18,522 nucleotides of DNA from Desulfobulbaceae bacterium (GTDB lineage Bacteria > Desulfobacterota > Desulfobulbia > Desulfobulbales > Desulfocapsaceae): the NCBI GenBank assembly GCA_030599175.1, contig JAUVON010000016.1:1-18522 (forward strand), written 5' to 3'. Positions 7,901 through 15,337 of this stretch are shown one piece after another (within the stretch, counting starts at the first letter, position 1; the number at the start of each line of letters is the position of its first letter). The translations under genes were made by a program, and so were the position numbers. The notes under the pieces are model-generated. The model was not told the origin of the DNA. It ran no database searches and saw nothing but the letters and a program-made list of their open reading frames with translations.

Positions 7901-8491
7901 ATGTTTGGTAAATTATTCGGTAAAAAAGTGAAGCAGAGGCAGACAGCAGACAACATAGCTGTATTGCATGGTGTTGATCCTGAGATGAATTATTGCCCCG
8001 TCTGTGGTGATGAATACAGATCTGCCAGCAAACGGTGTGCAGCCTGTGATGTTGACCTGATAACAGGAGGGGAAAAACTTGATCAGGTGATGGGAAAGGA
8101 GCAGGTTGTGGCTGGCCGTTCAATGGTACTCTCTGTGGAAGATGAACTGGTCACCCTGCGCAAAGGCGCGCTCAATGATATGAAGTATCTGAAGGCACTG
8201 CTTGGTAAAGAGAGGATACCTTCCATTCTGGCCGGGGACGAAAAAACCTGCTCCAAAGGATGCTGTGGTTCGGAGATGTACCTGCAGGTGCGAGAGGGTG
8301 ATACAGAGGCGGCCCTGGCCGTTCTGGCACAAGATTTTATTGAGTCAACTTCACTGTCTGGCCATGATCTTACCCATGTTGATGCTGTTTATGTCCATGA
8401 GGCAGAGTCAAATGTCTGCCCCGCCTGCGGATGTCAATTCTCCTCCGATGAGCAAATGAACTGTCCGGAATGTGGTCTCTGTTTTGGTTGA
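7901..8491 (+). CDS. Double zinc-ribbon protein with DUF2007-like middle
   Basis: I do not recognise a named gene. The 196-aa protein has an N-terminal basic stretch (MFGKLFGKKVKQR), a four-Cys ribbon at C32-x2-C35 and C46-x2-C49, and a second cluster at the C-terminus (C173, C176, C178, C188, C191, C194). Between them, about residues 74-146, is a region with the beta-helix-beta pattern of DUF2007 putative signal-transducing domains: KALLGKERIPSILAGDE followed by a strand and DTEAALAVL. That region carries extra cysteines C117, C121 and C122. No signal peptide or membrane segment is seen. It begins 7 nt after the hslU stop and probably shares the transcript. A role in metal, redox or protein quality control would be a guess from position only. 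Confidence 0.8.
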   Translation: MFGKLFGKKVKQRQTADNIAVLHGVDPEMNYCPVCGDEYRSASKRCAACDVDLITGGEKLDQVMGKEQVVAGRSMVLSVEDELVTLRKGALNDMKYLKALLGKERIPSILAGDEKTCSKGCCGSEMYLQVREGDTEAALAVLAQDFIESTSLSGHDLTHVDAVYVHEAESNVCPACGCQFSSDEQMNCPECGLCFG

Positions 8492-8518
8492 GTTCGTTTG
8501 AATCGTCCCCGGAGTATC

Positions 8519-11500
8519 TCACTTTGATCGAGAATTGTCTTTGTTCCAGCGTTTTTTCCTCGGAGCTGGAGTAATTGGCTTTTTTATGAAAGATATCGCC
8601 TTATAATCCAATATTTTTTCCACGTTATCCGTTAACTCCTTGCATGGCTGGATTGTAAGATCTTTTATAACTTCTATATCCACCTCCCCCTTACCAGGGA
8701 AATGGAGGGTAAGAAGGACAGGACAGGAACCGTGGAACTGGTAAAGGATCTTTTTTACCTTCTCCAGTTGGTGTCTGCTCAGTTTTGTGGCTTTTAATCG
8801 GATTTTAACGGATTCAGTATATTTCTCCCTTGCCTCCGGCAGCAAATCAATACTGTCGGCAATGATTTTGGCCCCACGTTCGTCCTGTTGCACTACCCCT
8901 TGAATAATTACAGGGTCAGTTGATGCAAGGAGTTCTTCACAGCGAGCATATGTTTCTGGAAATACAATGACTTCAACGGTGTTGAAGATATCTTCCAGGC
9001 TCAAAAACGCCATTGGATCTCCTCGCTTACTTCTGTGTTTTTTGCAGTTGCGAATCAGTCCTCCGACCCGTACCGGCTGGTCATCACCCCAGCTTTTCAG
9101 ATCCTCAATTGTAGCATCTATTACCGAATTGATTTCCCTGGCAGCATCATCCAGGGGGTGGCCGGTAATATAGAAACCGACAGTTTCTTTTTCAAAGGTG
9201 AGCTTTTTCCGGTCATCCCACTCGTCTATGTCGGGCATTGATATTGATGTGACGTCTGTTTTTCTCTTGGTTTCAGGAGCAATTGAGAAAAGGGACATCT
9301 GTCCGCTCTGCAGATCCCGCTGCACTGCTTTGGCCTGATCCATAGCCTTATCAAGTATTTCAAAAAATTGTGAACGTTTATAGCCGAGTGAGTCAAAAGA
9401 ACCGGATTTTATCAGACTTTCGATGACCCTGGAATTTACCCGTCTGGAGTCAACTCTGTTACAGAAGTCACTGAGAGAAATAAAATTTCCGGTTTTTTGC
9501 CGCTCTTCAATTATTGAATCAAGAGCAGACCCTCCCACATTTTTGATTCCGGCCAGGCCAAATCGTATCCTGTCATTGATAACACTGAAGTTGGCAACAC
9601 TCTCATTTATATCGGGAGGCAGAACTTCGATGCCATTCTCTCTGCATTCATTGATATAGAGTACAACCTTGTCGGTATTTGCCATATCGCAGGAGAGCAG
9701 CGCTGCCATGAACTGCGGGGCATAATGGGCTTTGAGATACGCTGTCTGGTAGGCAATCAGGGCATATGCAGCTGAGTGGGATTTGTTAAAGCCATACCCG
9801 GCAAATTTGGCCATCAGGTCAAAAATATACTCTGCTTTATCTTCGGGATGATTGTTCCTGAGAGCGCCGGCCATAAACTTGGTCTTCTCGTCTTCCATCA
9901 CCTTTGGAATTTTTTTTCCCATAGCCCTGCGGAGTATGTCTGCATCACCAAGGGAGTAACTTGCAAGGATATTGGCGATCTTCATCACCTGTTCCTGGTA
10001 GACAATAACACCGTAGGTTTCTTCCAGGACTGGTTTAATATCTGCCAGAGGGTAGTTGGCAGGGGCTCTGCCATGTTTAGTCTCAATAAAGTCATCAACC
10101 ATCCCGGAATCCAGGGGGCCGGGACGATACAGGGCAACCAGGGCGATGAGGTCGCTGAACTGCTGGGGAGCCATTTTTACCAACAGTTTTCTCATCCCCG
10201 AACTCTCCAGCTGGAAGACACCCAGTCCATCTCCCCTGCAAAGCAGATCGTAGGTCTTAGCGTCATCCATAGGAATGGCATCAATATTCAGATCCGTACC
10301 CACATCCTTTTTGATATGTTTGACTGCCTTGTCAATGACAGTGAGGGTCTTCAGGCCGAGAAAATCGAATTTAATTAATCCGGTCATCTCTGTATGTTTC
10401 ATATCATACTGGGTGAGCGTCTCCTCCTTGCTTCCCCTGCAAGTTGGCAGGTAGTGGGTCATGGGTTCCGGAGAAACAACAACCCCGGCCGCATGGGTTG
10501 ACGTGTGGCGGGCAAGACCCTCCAGAGTTTTCGATACGGAAATGAGTTCTGCAATCTGTGGGTCACTTTCCATCATTATCTGCAGTTGGGGTTCTTCGCT
10601 CAAAGCTTTTTTGATCGTCATATTCAGCTGGTCGGGAACCAGCTTGGCCACTTTGTCTACATCTCCGAAGGGGATGTCAAGTGCCCTGCCAACATCGCGG
10701 ATAACCCCCCGTGCCTTCATTGATCCATAGGTGACAATCTGGGCAACGTGGGCGGCTCCGCCATATTTATTCCTCACATAATCTATCACTTCACCACGTC
10801 TTTCCTGGCAGAAATCGATATCAAAATCCGGCATCGATTTACGTTCAATATTGAGGAAACGCTCAAAGATTAAACCGTAGGGGAGGGGGTCAATGTTGGT
10901 TATGCGCATACAGAATGCCGCCAGACTGCCGGCACCGGATCCCCGGCCCGGGCCGACAGGGATATCATGATCCTTAGCCCAATTGATGAAATCCGCTACT
11001 ATGAGAAAGTAGGCGGGGAATCCCATGGTTTGTATAACATCAATCTCTGTCTGTAATCGGTTGGAATAGGTTTTTTCAACTTCTGCGTTGAACGTGCCAA
11101 TTGTTCGCATGTCATTGAATCGTGCATTTAAACCATCCCAGCAGGCGGAGGTAAAGAGGGACTCGAGACTTTCCCCCTCCGGAACCTCGAAATTAGGGAA
11201 GTAGAAATTGCCAAATTCAATTTCAAGGTTGCATCGGTCAGTAATTTCCCTGGTATTTGTAATAGACTCAGGACAATAGGTAAAACTTTTCTTCATTGTT
11301 TCAGAAGATTTGAAATAGAATTCGTCAGTTGAAAAGCGGAACCGTTTAGGATCGTTTATAGTCTTTCCAGTCTGTATGCAGAGAAGGAGCTCATGGGCAT
11401 GTGCTTCCTCGCGGTTGAGATAATGGCAGTCATTGGTGGCAACCAGTTTGATACCCATCTCTTTGCCGAGTTTAATGAGTCCCTCGTTGACGGGAGTCTG

Positions 11501-12046
11501 ATCCGGGATACCGTTTTCCTGAATCTCAAAATAGAGTCTGTCTCCAAATATATCTAACAATTCCTGTGCTTTCTTACGGGCGCCTTTCATGTCATTTTTA
11601 CTGATCAGGTAGGGGACTTGACCGTGCAGACATGCGGTGAGGGCAATGATGCCTTCATTATTTTCCGCCAGGAGATCCATGTCAATTCTGGGTCTGTAAT
11701 AAAAACCTTCGAACTGGGCGATACTGGCCATTTTCATAAGGTTCTGGTAGCCGGTATGGTTCATGGCAAGTAGGACGATGTGAAAGGCAATATTGCCTTT
11801 TATCTTTTTTTTCTCCCGCATGTTGGTGGGAGCAACATAGAGTTCACATCCGACTATCGGTTTTATACCTGCTTTTTTCGCTTTCGTATAAAATTCCAGA
11901 GCACCAAACATTGCACCATGGTCAGTAATGGCAACGCTGTCCATGTTGTGTTCTTTACATTTATCCAAAAGATCCGCGATACGTATGGCTCCATCGAGCA
12001 GGCTGTATTGGGTATGAACATGAAGATGGGTAAATTCTGCATTCAT
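8519..12046 (-). CDS. dnaE: DNA polymerase III alpha subunit
   Basis: The replicative polymerase, 1175 aa, is full length for DnaE1. The N-terminal PHP domain (from HLHVHTQYSLLDG) appears to keep its metal ligands: His7, His9, Asp18, His43, Glu68, His89, Cys139, Asp206 and His208. The polymerase active site shows PDFDID with Asp407 and Asp409, GPGRGSGAGSLAAF before it, and the third Asp (561) in KFDFLGLKTL. A clamp-binding motif QMSLF lies near residue 945, followed by the OB fold (VRVGGLIRNCKKH onward). The ATG is 5 nt after the stop of the pentapeptide lipoprotein gene, an unusual partner for dnaE; an AAGGA in the end of that gene is 14 nt upstream. The gene converges on the zinc-ribbon gene with 27 nt between stops. 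Confidence 0.97.
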   Translation of the reverse strand: MNAEFTHLHVHTQYSLLDGAIRIADLLDKCKEHNMDSVAITDHGAMFGALEFYTKAKKAGIKPIVGCELYVAPTNMREKKKIKGNIAFHIVLLAMNHTGYQNLMKMASIAQFEGFYYRPRIDMDLLAENNEGIIALTACLHGQVPYLISKNDMKGARKKAQELLDIFGDRLYFEIQENGIPDQTPVNEGLIKLGKEMGIKLVATNDCHYLNREEAHAHELLLCIQTGKTINDPKRFRFSTDEFYFKSSETMKKSFTYCPESITNTREITDRCNLEIEFGNFYFPNFEVPEGESLESLFTSACWDGLNARFNDMRTIGTFNAEVEKTYSNRLQTEIDVIQTMGFPAYFLIVADFINWAKDHDIPVGPGRGSGAGSLAAFCMRITNIDPLPYGLIFERFLNIERKSMPDFDIDFCQERRGEVIDYVRNKYGGAAHVAQIVTYGSMKARGVIRDVGRALDIPFGDVDKVAKLVPDQLNMTIKKALSEEPQLQIMMESDPQIAELISVSKTLEGLARHTSTHAAGVVVSPEPMTHYLPTCRGSKEETLTQYDMKHTEMTGLIKFDFLGLKTLTVIDKAVKHIKKDVGTDLNIDAIPMDDAKTYDLLCRGDGLGVFQLESSGMRKLLVKMAPQQFSDLIALVALYRPGPLDSGMVDDFIETKHGRAPANYPLADIKPVLEETYGVIVYQEQVMKIANILASYSLGDADILRRAMGKKIPKVMEDEKTKFMAGALRNNHPEDKAEYIFDLMAKFAGYGFNKSHSAAYALIAYQTAYLKAHYAPQFMAALLSCDMANTDKVVLYINECRENGIEVLPPDINESVANFSVINDRIRFGLAGIKNVGGSALDSIIEERQKTGNFISLSDFCNRVDSRRVNSRVIESLIKSGSFDSLGYKRSQFFEILDKAMDQAKAVQRDLQSGQMSLFSIAPETKRKTDVTSISMPDIDEWDDRKKLTFEKETVGFYITGHPLDDAAREINSVIDATIEDLKSWGDDQPVRVGGLIRNCKKHRSKRGDPMAFLSLEDIFNTVEVIVFPETYARCEELLASTDPVIIQGVVQQDERGAKIIADSIDLLPEAREKYTESVKIRLKATKLSRHQLEKVKKILYQFHGSCPVLLTLHFPGKGEVDIEVIKDLTIQPCKELTDNVEKILDYKAISFIKKPITPAPRKKRWNKDNSRSK

Positions 12047-12051
12047 TATGT

Positions 12052-12966
12052 CTATTTAAATCCTTCTATTGATTCGAGGTGAGCCCCGGTAAATGTTGCG
12101 CCGTCAAGATTTGCACCAGTAAGGTTTGCTTTAATCAGATTACTGCCGGTAAAATCGGCGTTTGACAGGTTGCTGTTAACCAGGATTGCACCCGAGAGGT
12201 TGGTTGTAATAAGCTTAGCTCCGGATAAATTGGCACCGGTCAGGTTGGCTCTGCGCAGGTTGGCACCACTTAAATCTGCTCCAGACAGATCGGCTCCCAT
12301 AAGATTGGCTTCGACTAACCTGGCCTTCTTCAAATCAACTCCAGCCAGGTTGCAGTCGGGGCAGTTACGGGCCAGCCTGGTCATAGCGAGGTTCGTATCA
12401 TTCTTAGAGAATGAAGGAGGGGGCTCAGGAGGTAGCTCAGGAGGTAGAGAGATGTTCCTGGAACCCGGAGAGTCTCCATCTTGAACTTCCTGGGCCAGCT
12501 GATCCCTGATGAATTTCTTCTTATTCCGTTTACGTATCTGTTTTGCAAGATTTTGTGGGTCGCCAGTCAGGTACTCTGCAGAATAATATCTGGCGCCATT
12601 TTCAGTAAAAAGAATGAATGAGTCGGGTTTTTGATCACGGAATACGGAGTAACATTTTGTATCGCCATAATACCATATTCGAAATTTCAGGCAGAGTTGA
12701 TCTTCTGAGGAAATATCCCATTTCCCGGTATCAAGATTATTCAAACGATCCCGACCGGACAGGTAGCCATCTTTTTGAAAATAGAATGTCCCGTCAAAAT
12801 CAAACGCTTCAAGGTGGAGGCTGTTGTCCGCTATCAAGACAAACAATTCCTCACTGGACAGTGAGCTTTGTCCTTTTTTAACCAGTTGGTTTTGGGTGCC
12901 GGGTGCGCAGCTGCTCAGCAAGAGAATGAGGATCATAAATTGGAAAAGAAATAATCGGTGCAGCAT
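12052..12966 (-). CDS. Pentapeptide-repeat lipoprotein
   Basis: A 304-aa secreted protein. I start it at ATG 12966 because AGGAGG (12972-12977) sits 5 nt upstream and the result is a textbook lipoprotein signal: MLHRLFLFQF, a hydrophobic run, and lipobox LSSC with Cys20. Residues about 40-130 form a compact domain (FDFDGTFYFQKDGYL, GKWDISSEDQLCLKF, CYSVFRD) that recalls the DUF995 type. A basic segment (RKRNKKK) and a Pro-rich linker (LPPELPPEPPP) follow. Residues about 203-298 hold some 19 pentapeptide repeats of the A(D/N)LxG kind, starting after the pair NCPDC, which would fold into a right-handed quadrilateral beta-helix. Cellular role unknown. It is probably anchored in a membrane and is co-transcribed with dnaE by position. 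Confidence 0.88.
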   Translation of the reverse strand: MLHRLFLFQFMILILLLSSCAPGTQNQLVKKGQSSLSSEELFVLIADNSLHLEAFDFDGTFYFQKDGYLSGRDRLNNLDTGKWDISSEDQLCLKFRIWYYGDTKCYSVFRDQKPDSFILFTENGARYYSAEYLTGDPQNLAKQIRKRNKKKFIRDQLAQEVQDGDSPGSRNISLPPELPPEPPPSFSKNDTNLAMTRLARNCPDCNLAGVDLKKARLVEANLMGADLSGADLSGANLRRANLTGANLSGAKLITTNLSGAILVNSNLSNADFTGSNLIKANLTGANLDGATFTGAHLESIEGFK

Positions 12967-12971
12967 GTGAT

Positions 12972-12977
12972 CCTCCT
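12972..12977 (-). promoter_or_regulatory. Strong Shine-Dalgarno sequence deciding the lipoprotein start
   Basis: AGGAGG on the minus strand, 5 nt before ATG 12966. It rules out the upstream in-frame start 27 nt earlier, which would put nine charged residues before the signal peptide. Confidence 0.85.
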
Positions 12978-13001
12978 GACAGGGAATCCGCAAAAAAGAA
13001 T

Positions 13002-13007
13002 TTTATA
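13002..13007 (-). promoter_or_regulatory. Possible -10 box for the lipoprotein-dnaE pair
   Basis: TATAAA on the minus strand, about 36 nt before the lipoprotein ATG, within a 154-nt space after the MotA-like gene. No convincing -35 box is found at normal spacing, so this is only a candidate for a promoter that separates dnaE expression from the stator genes. Confidence 0.25.
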
Positions 13008-13120
13008 GGGTACTAATATTCAGTAGTGTGCTCACAACAATGAGATCTCTTCGCTGTTTTGAAAGTGAGTATTCTCCAAATCCCTCTCCATCCGCGGAGC
13101 GACATGACTTTCATATAAAT

Positions 13121-13960
13121 TCAATCAGGTCTGTCTTCCAAATCCTTCTGTTCTTCTTTTTTTTCAATGTTGAAGCGTTCTCTGATTTTGGCATAAGGGA
13201 CGAGAGTTTCTTTCCGTTCTGAAGGTGTCAGAAATGACTCCAGTTTTGTTTTTAAAATGACAGAATTCATTTCGGAGTTGATGGCAATGATACCCTCCAG
13301 GATAATTTTTTGCATGAGGAGTTCCCGGTTGGTTCTTTCTTTAATGACAGAAGCAAAAGGCAGGAAAAAAAAGTTGGCAAATATCAACCCGTACAATGTT
13401 GATGTCAGTGCTATGGGAATCGCCTTTAATATGATCGAAGTATCACCGATTCCTCCAATCATAGTTATCAGACCAACCACAGATCCGATAATACCAAAAG
13501 CTGGAAAATAATCAGCTATGGCACGCAGGATTCGTTCTGAATTTTCTCTGCGCAATTTGAAAAAGTACATTTCTGTATTGAGAATATCCCGTATCTGTTC
13601 AATATGATATCCGTCAACAAGACAACCCAGTGCTCTACGGAGAAAAAGGATGGTTGCTTCATTCTCCTGGCTCTGAAGGGAGAGGATCCCCTCGGCTCGG
13701 GAGCGGATGGATAGATCGATCAGAATATTAATTATTTCGGTCTCTCTTTTGATAGGCCTTTTATATGCTGAGATCAATACCTTGGAAACAATGACAAGCT
13801 GCTCATATTTGAAGCTGATAAGTGACGCTGTAAGAGTCCCGCCACAAACTATAAGAAGTCCTGAGAGATTAAAATAGAGAGCGATATTGCCGTGGATCAA
13901 AAAACCAAGGATAAAGAGGGAACAACTCAGAAGGAGACCGATCAGGTATTTATTTTTCAT
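13121..13960 (-). CDS. MotA-family stator/proton-channel protein
   Basis: A 279-aa inner-membrane protein with four membrane segments: about 5-24, 28-50, 150-170 and 176-203. Family marks are the PAFGIIGSVVGL segment (Pro153) in helix 3 and the ALTSTLYGLIFANFFFLP segment in helix 4. The cytoplasmic loop between helices 2 and 3 holds SRAEGILSLQ, in which Arg88 aligns with Arg90 of E. coli MotA but Gln96 stands where Glu98 contacts FliG. With the MotB-like partner it should form an ion-driven rotary stator (5:2 by family knowledge). Its ATG overlaps the end of the MotB-like gene by 11 bp. No flagellar gene is in view, so a flagellar role is likely but unproven; a non-flagellar rotary motor is the alternative. 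Confidence 0.85.
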   Translation of the reverse strand: MKNKYLIGLLLSCSLFILGFLIHGNIALYFNLSGLLIVCGGTLTASLISFKYEQLVIVSKVLISAYKRPIKRETEIINILIDLSIRSRAEGILSLQSQENEATILFLRRALGCLVDGYHIEQIRDILNTEMYFFKLRRENSERILRAIADYFPAFGIIGSVVGLITMIGGIGDTSIILKAIPIALTSTLYGLIFANFFFLPFASVIKERTNRELLMQKIILEGIIAINSEMNSVILKTKLESFLTPSERKETLVPYAKIRERFNIEKKEEQKDLEDRPD

Positions 13961-15143
13961 TTATCTTTTCTTTGAGGTTGTTGGCAGTGGGAGCGATTGG
14001 CTGGGGCAGTCTTTTGCTGATAATTATTTCAACTCTGCGGTTCCTGGAGCGATTTTTAGCATTGGTATTAGGTAAAATTGGCCTGTAGGAGGAGTATCCA
14101 CTGACTACAAACTGATTTGGATTCATTCCCATTTTATTAATTAAAAATCCCGCAACTGTACTTGCACGAGCTACCGAGAGATCCCAGTTGCTTTTAAACC
14201 GACCTGAGCTCATCGGTATATTGTCGGTATGGCCGACAATATTAATCATATAAGGAGTCTGTTGGATTACTGCTGCGATTTTTCCAAGGGATTTTTCCGC
14301 GCTATCAGATAGTTCGCTTTCCCCGAGTGCAAAGAGTAAATCACTTGTGAGTATTATACGCATTGTTTTGTCAGGTATAATATCGATAGCGGCAAATTCA
14401 TCGAGGCTATTGTTTTCAAGCACGTTTTTGCCCATTGTGAATATTTCCTGAAACCGGTTCTGTGGGACGGGCTTGAGTGTGGAAGGACCAAGTGGCAGAG
14501 GTTCAGGTGCATTCTCAGGAAGCTGGGGAGAAGTCTCTGTTAGTGGAGTGGAAAGGTGATTCTTATCACGAGGGGCAATATGAGAAATATTTTCTGGACT
14601 GACAATTTCTTGATCTTTTTTCACTTCTTCCACGGATACCGTCTCTTCGCTCATATCAACAGTTACAGGAGAGGGAGAGGGAGAGGGGGCTGTGTCTGAC
14701 TGTACGGGTTCAACTTTTTTTATGCTTTTGGTAGTTGCCAGAGGGAGTGCGGGGCTGATGGGGGAAAAAGGAAATGTGGCCCCGCTTGAATCCATCGATC
14801 TTAATGCTTCAGTGGTGTCACCACCAATTATTTCCGGCTCTTTTTTCTGCAGGAACTCTTGATGTGCCGCTTGATATACAAACATGGAAAGGAAGAGAAC
14901 AAACATGGTCATCATTAGATCAGACCATGCTATCGACCAGTGGGTAGCTCGGGGCATTGATGAAATGAAGGAGGAGTCGTCCACCTGGAAAACTGTGTGA
15001 CTCTGTACTCTTCTCTCTATATTGACAAACTCGAACCTGTGCCTGCCCTTCTTTTGTTCAGCAGCAGATTTTGAAAGTTCGGGTTCCCCTTCCAGAGAAG
15101 GATCGGTGGGGATAGTATTAGAATTCGAGGTATCTGTGCTCAT
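13950..15143 (-). CDS. MotB-like protein with OmpA peptidoglycan-binding domain
   Basis: A 397-aa protein with one membrane helix at about 70-92 (WSIAWSDLMMTMFVLFLSMF); Asp75 is the expected ion-binding aspartate. Before it is an unusually long cytoplasmic N-terminus of about 68 residues. After it comes a Pro/Ser-rich periplasmic linker of about 150 residues (including PSPSPSP), then an OmpA/MotB domain at about 260-375 with GHTDNIP (304-310), SNWDLSVARA (318-327) and NRSRNRRVEI (364-373). The GHTDN and SNWxLSxARA motifs are of flagellar MotB style rather than Pal style. The gene precedes its MotA-like partner, the reverse of the usual motA-motB order, and overlaps it by 11 bp. The ATG lacks a clear ribosome-binding site. 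Confidence 0.87.
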   Translation of the reverse strand: MSTDTSNSNTIPTDPSLEGEPELSKSAAEQKKGRHRFEFVNIERRVQSHTVFQVDDSSFISSMPRATHWSIAWSDLMMTMFVLFLSMFVYQAAHQEFLQKKEPEIIGGDTTEALRSMDSSGATFPFSPISPALPLATTKSIKKVEPVQSDTAPSPSPSPVTVDMSEETVSVEEVKKDQEIVSPENISHIAPRDKNHLSTPLTETSPQLPENAPEPLPLGPSTLKPVPQNRFQEIFTMGKNVLENNSLDEFAAIDIIPDKTMRIILTSDLLFALGESELSDSAEKSLGKIAAVIQQTPYMINIVGHTDNIPMSSGRFKSNWDLSVARASTVAGFLINKMGMNPNQFVVSGYSSYRPILPNTNAKNRSRNRRVEIIISKRLPQPIAPTANNLKEKINEK

Positions 15144-15193
15144 CCTGAATCACTAATGTCTGAAGAGCTGGAGGAGTCTGTTGGTGATAAGGT

Positions 15194-15199
15194 ATTATA
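15194..15199 (-). promoter_or_regulatory. Possible -10 box for the stator genes
   Basis: A perfect TATAAT on the minus strand, 50 nt before the MotB-like ATG, within a 190-nt space after the GlpX-like gene. The region upstream is AT-rich, but no clear -35 hexamer is at 17 nt. The distance and perfect hexamer make it the best promoter candidate for the MotB-MotA-like pair. Confidence 0.35.
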
Positions 15200-15308
15200 A
15201 TACATGAATTTTAAATTTTTTGACTCCGATTCACAGCCTGCGAGGACTTTTGGCGATATTCCTCCGAATCCCGGGCGCATTACTTTCATAAAAGTGGAGC
15301 GGTGTCAT

Positions 15309-15337
15309 CATTGTGAAATTCATTCCATGGGTGTTAG
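15309..15337 (-). repeat. Short post-stop repeat, copy after the GlpX-like gene
   Basis: From the stop codon the minus strand reads CTAACACCCATG, then about 6 nt, then ATTTCACAA, matching the blocks at 3616-3645 after ispA. See that entry. Confidence 0.45.

Noticed and set aside
9776..10378. Plus-strand open frame of 200 codons inside dnaE
   Set aside because: It is antisense to conserved DnaE sequence, the protein resembles no family, and there is no start signal.
12170..12484. Plus-strand open frame of about 104 codons opposite the pentapeptide repeats
   Set aside because: It exists because the repetitive ALxxAxL-type codons leave the opposite strand open; it has no ribosome-binding site and lies wholly inside a well-supported gene.
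13121..15143. Zorya-type anti-phage system (ZorA/ZorB motor)
   Set aside because: The stator pair lacks the long ZorA tail domain, and neither ZorC, ZorD nor ZorE lies beside it; the neighbours are a lipoprotein gene, dnaE and glpX.
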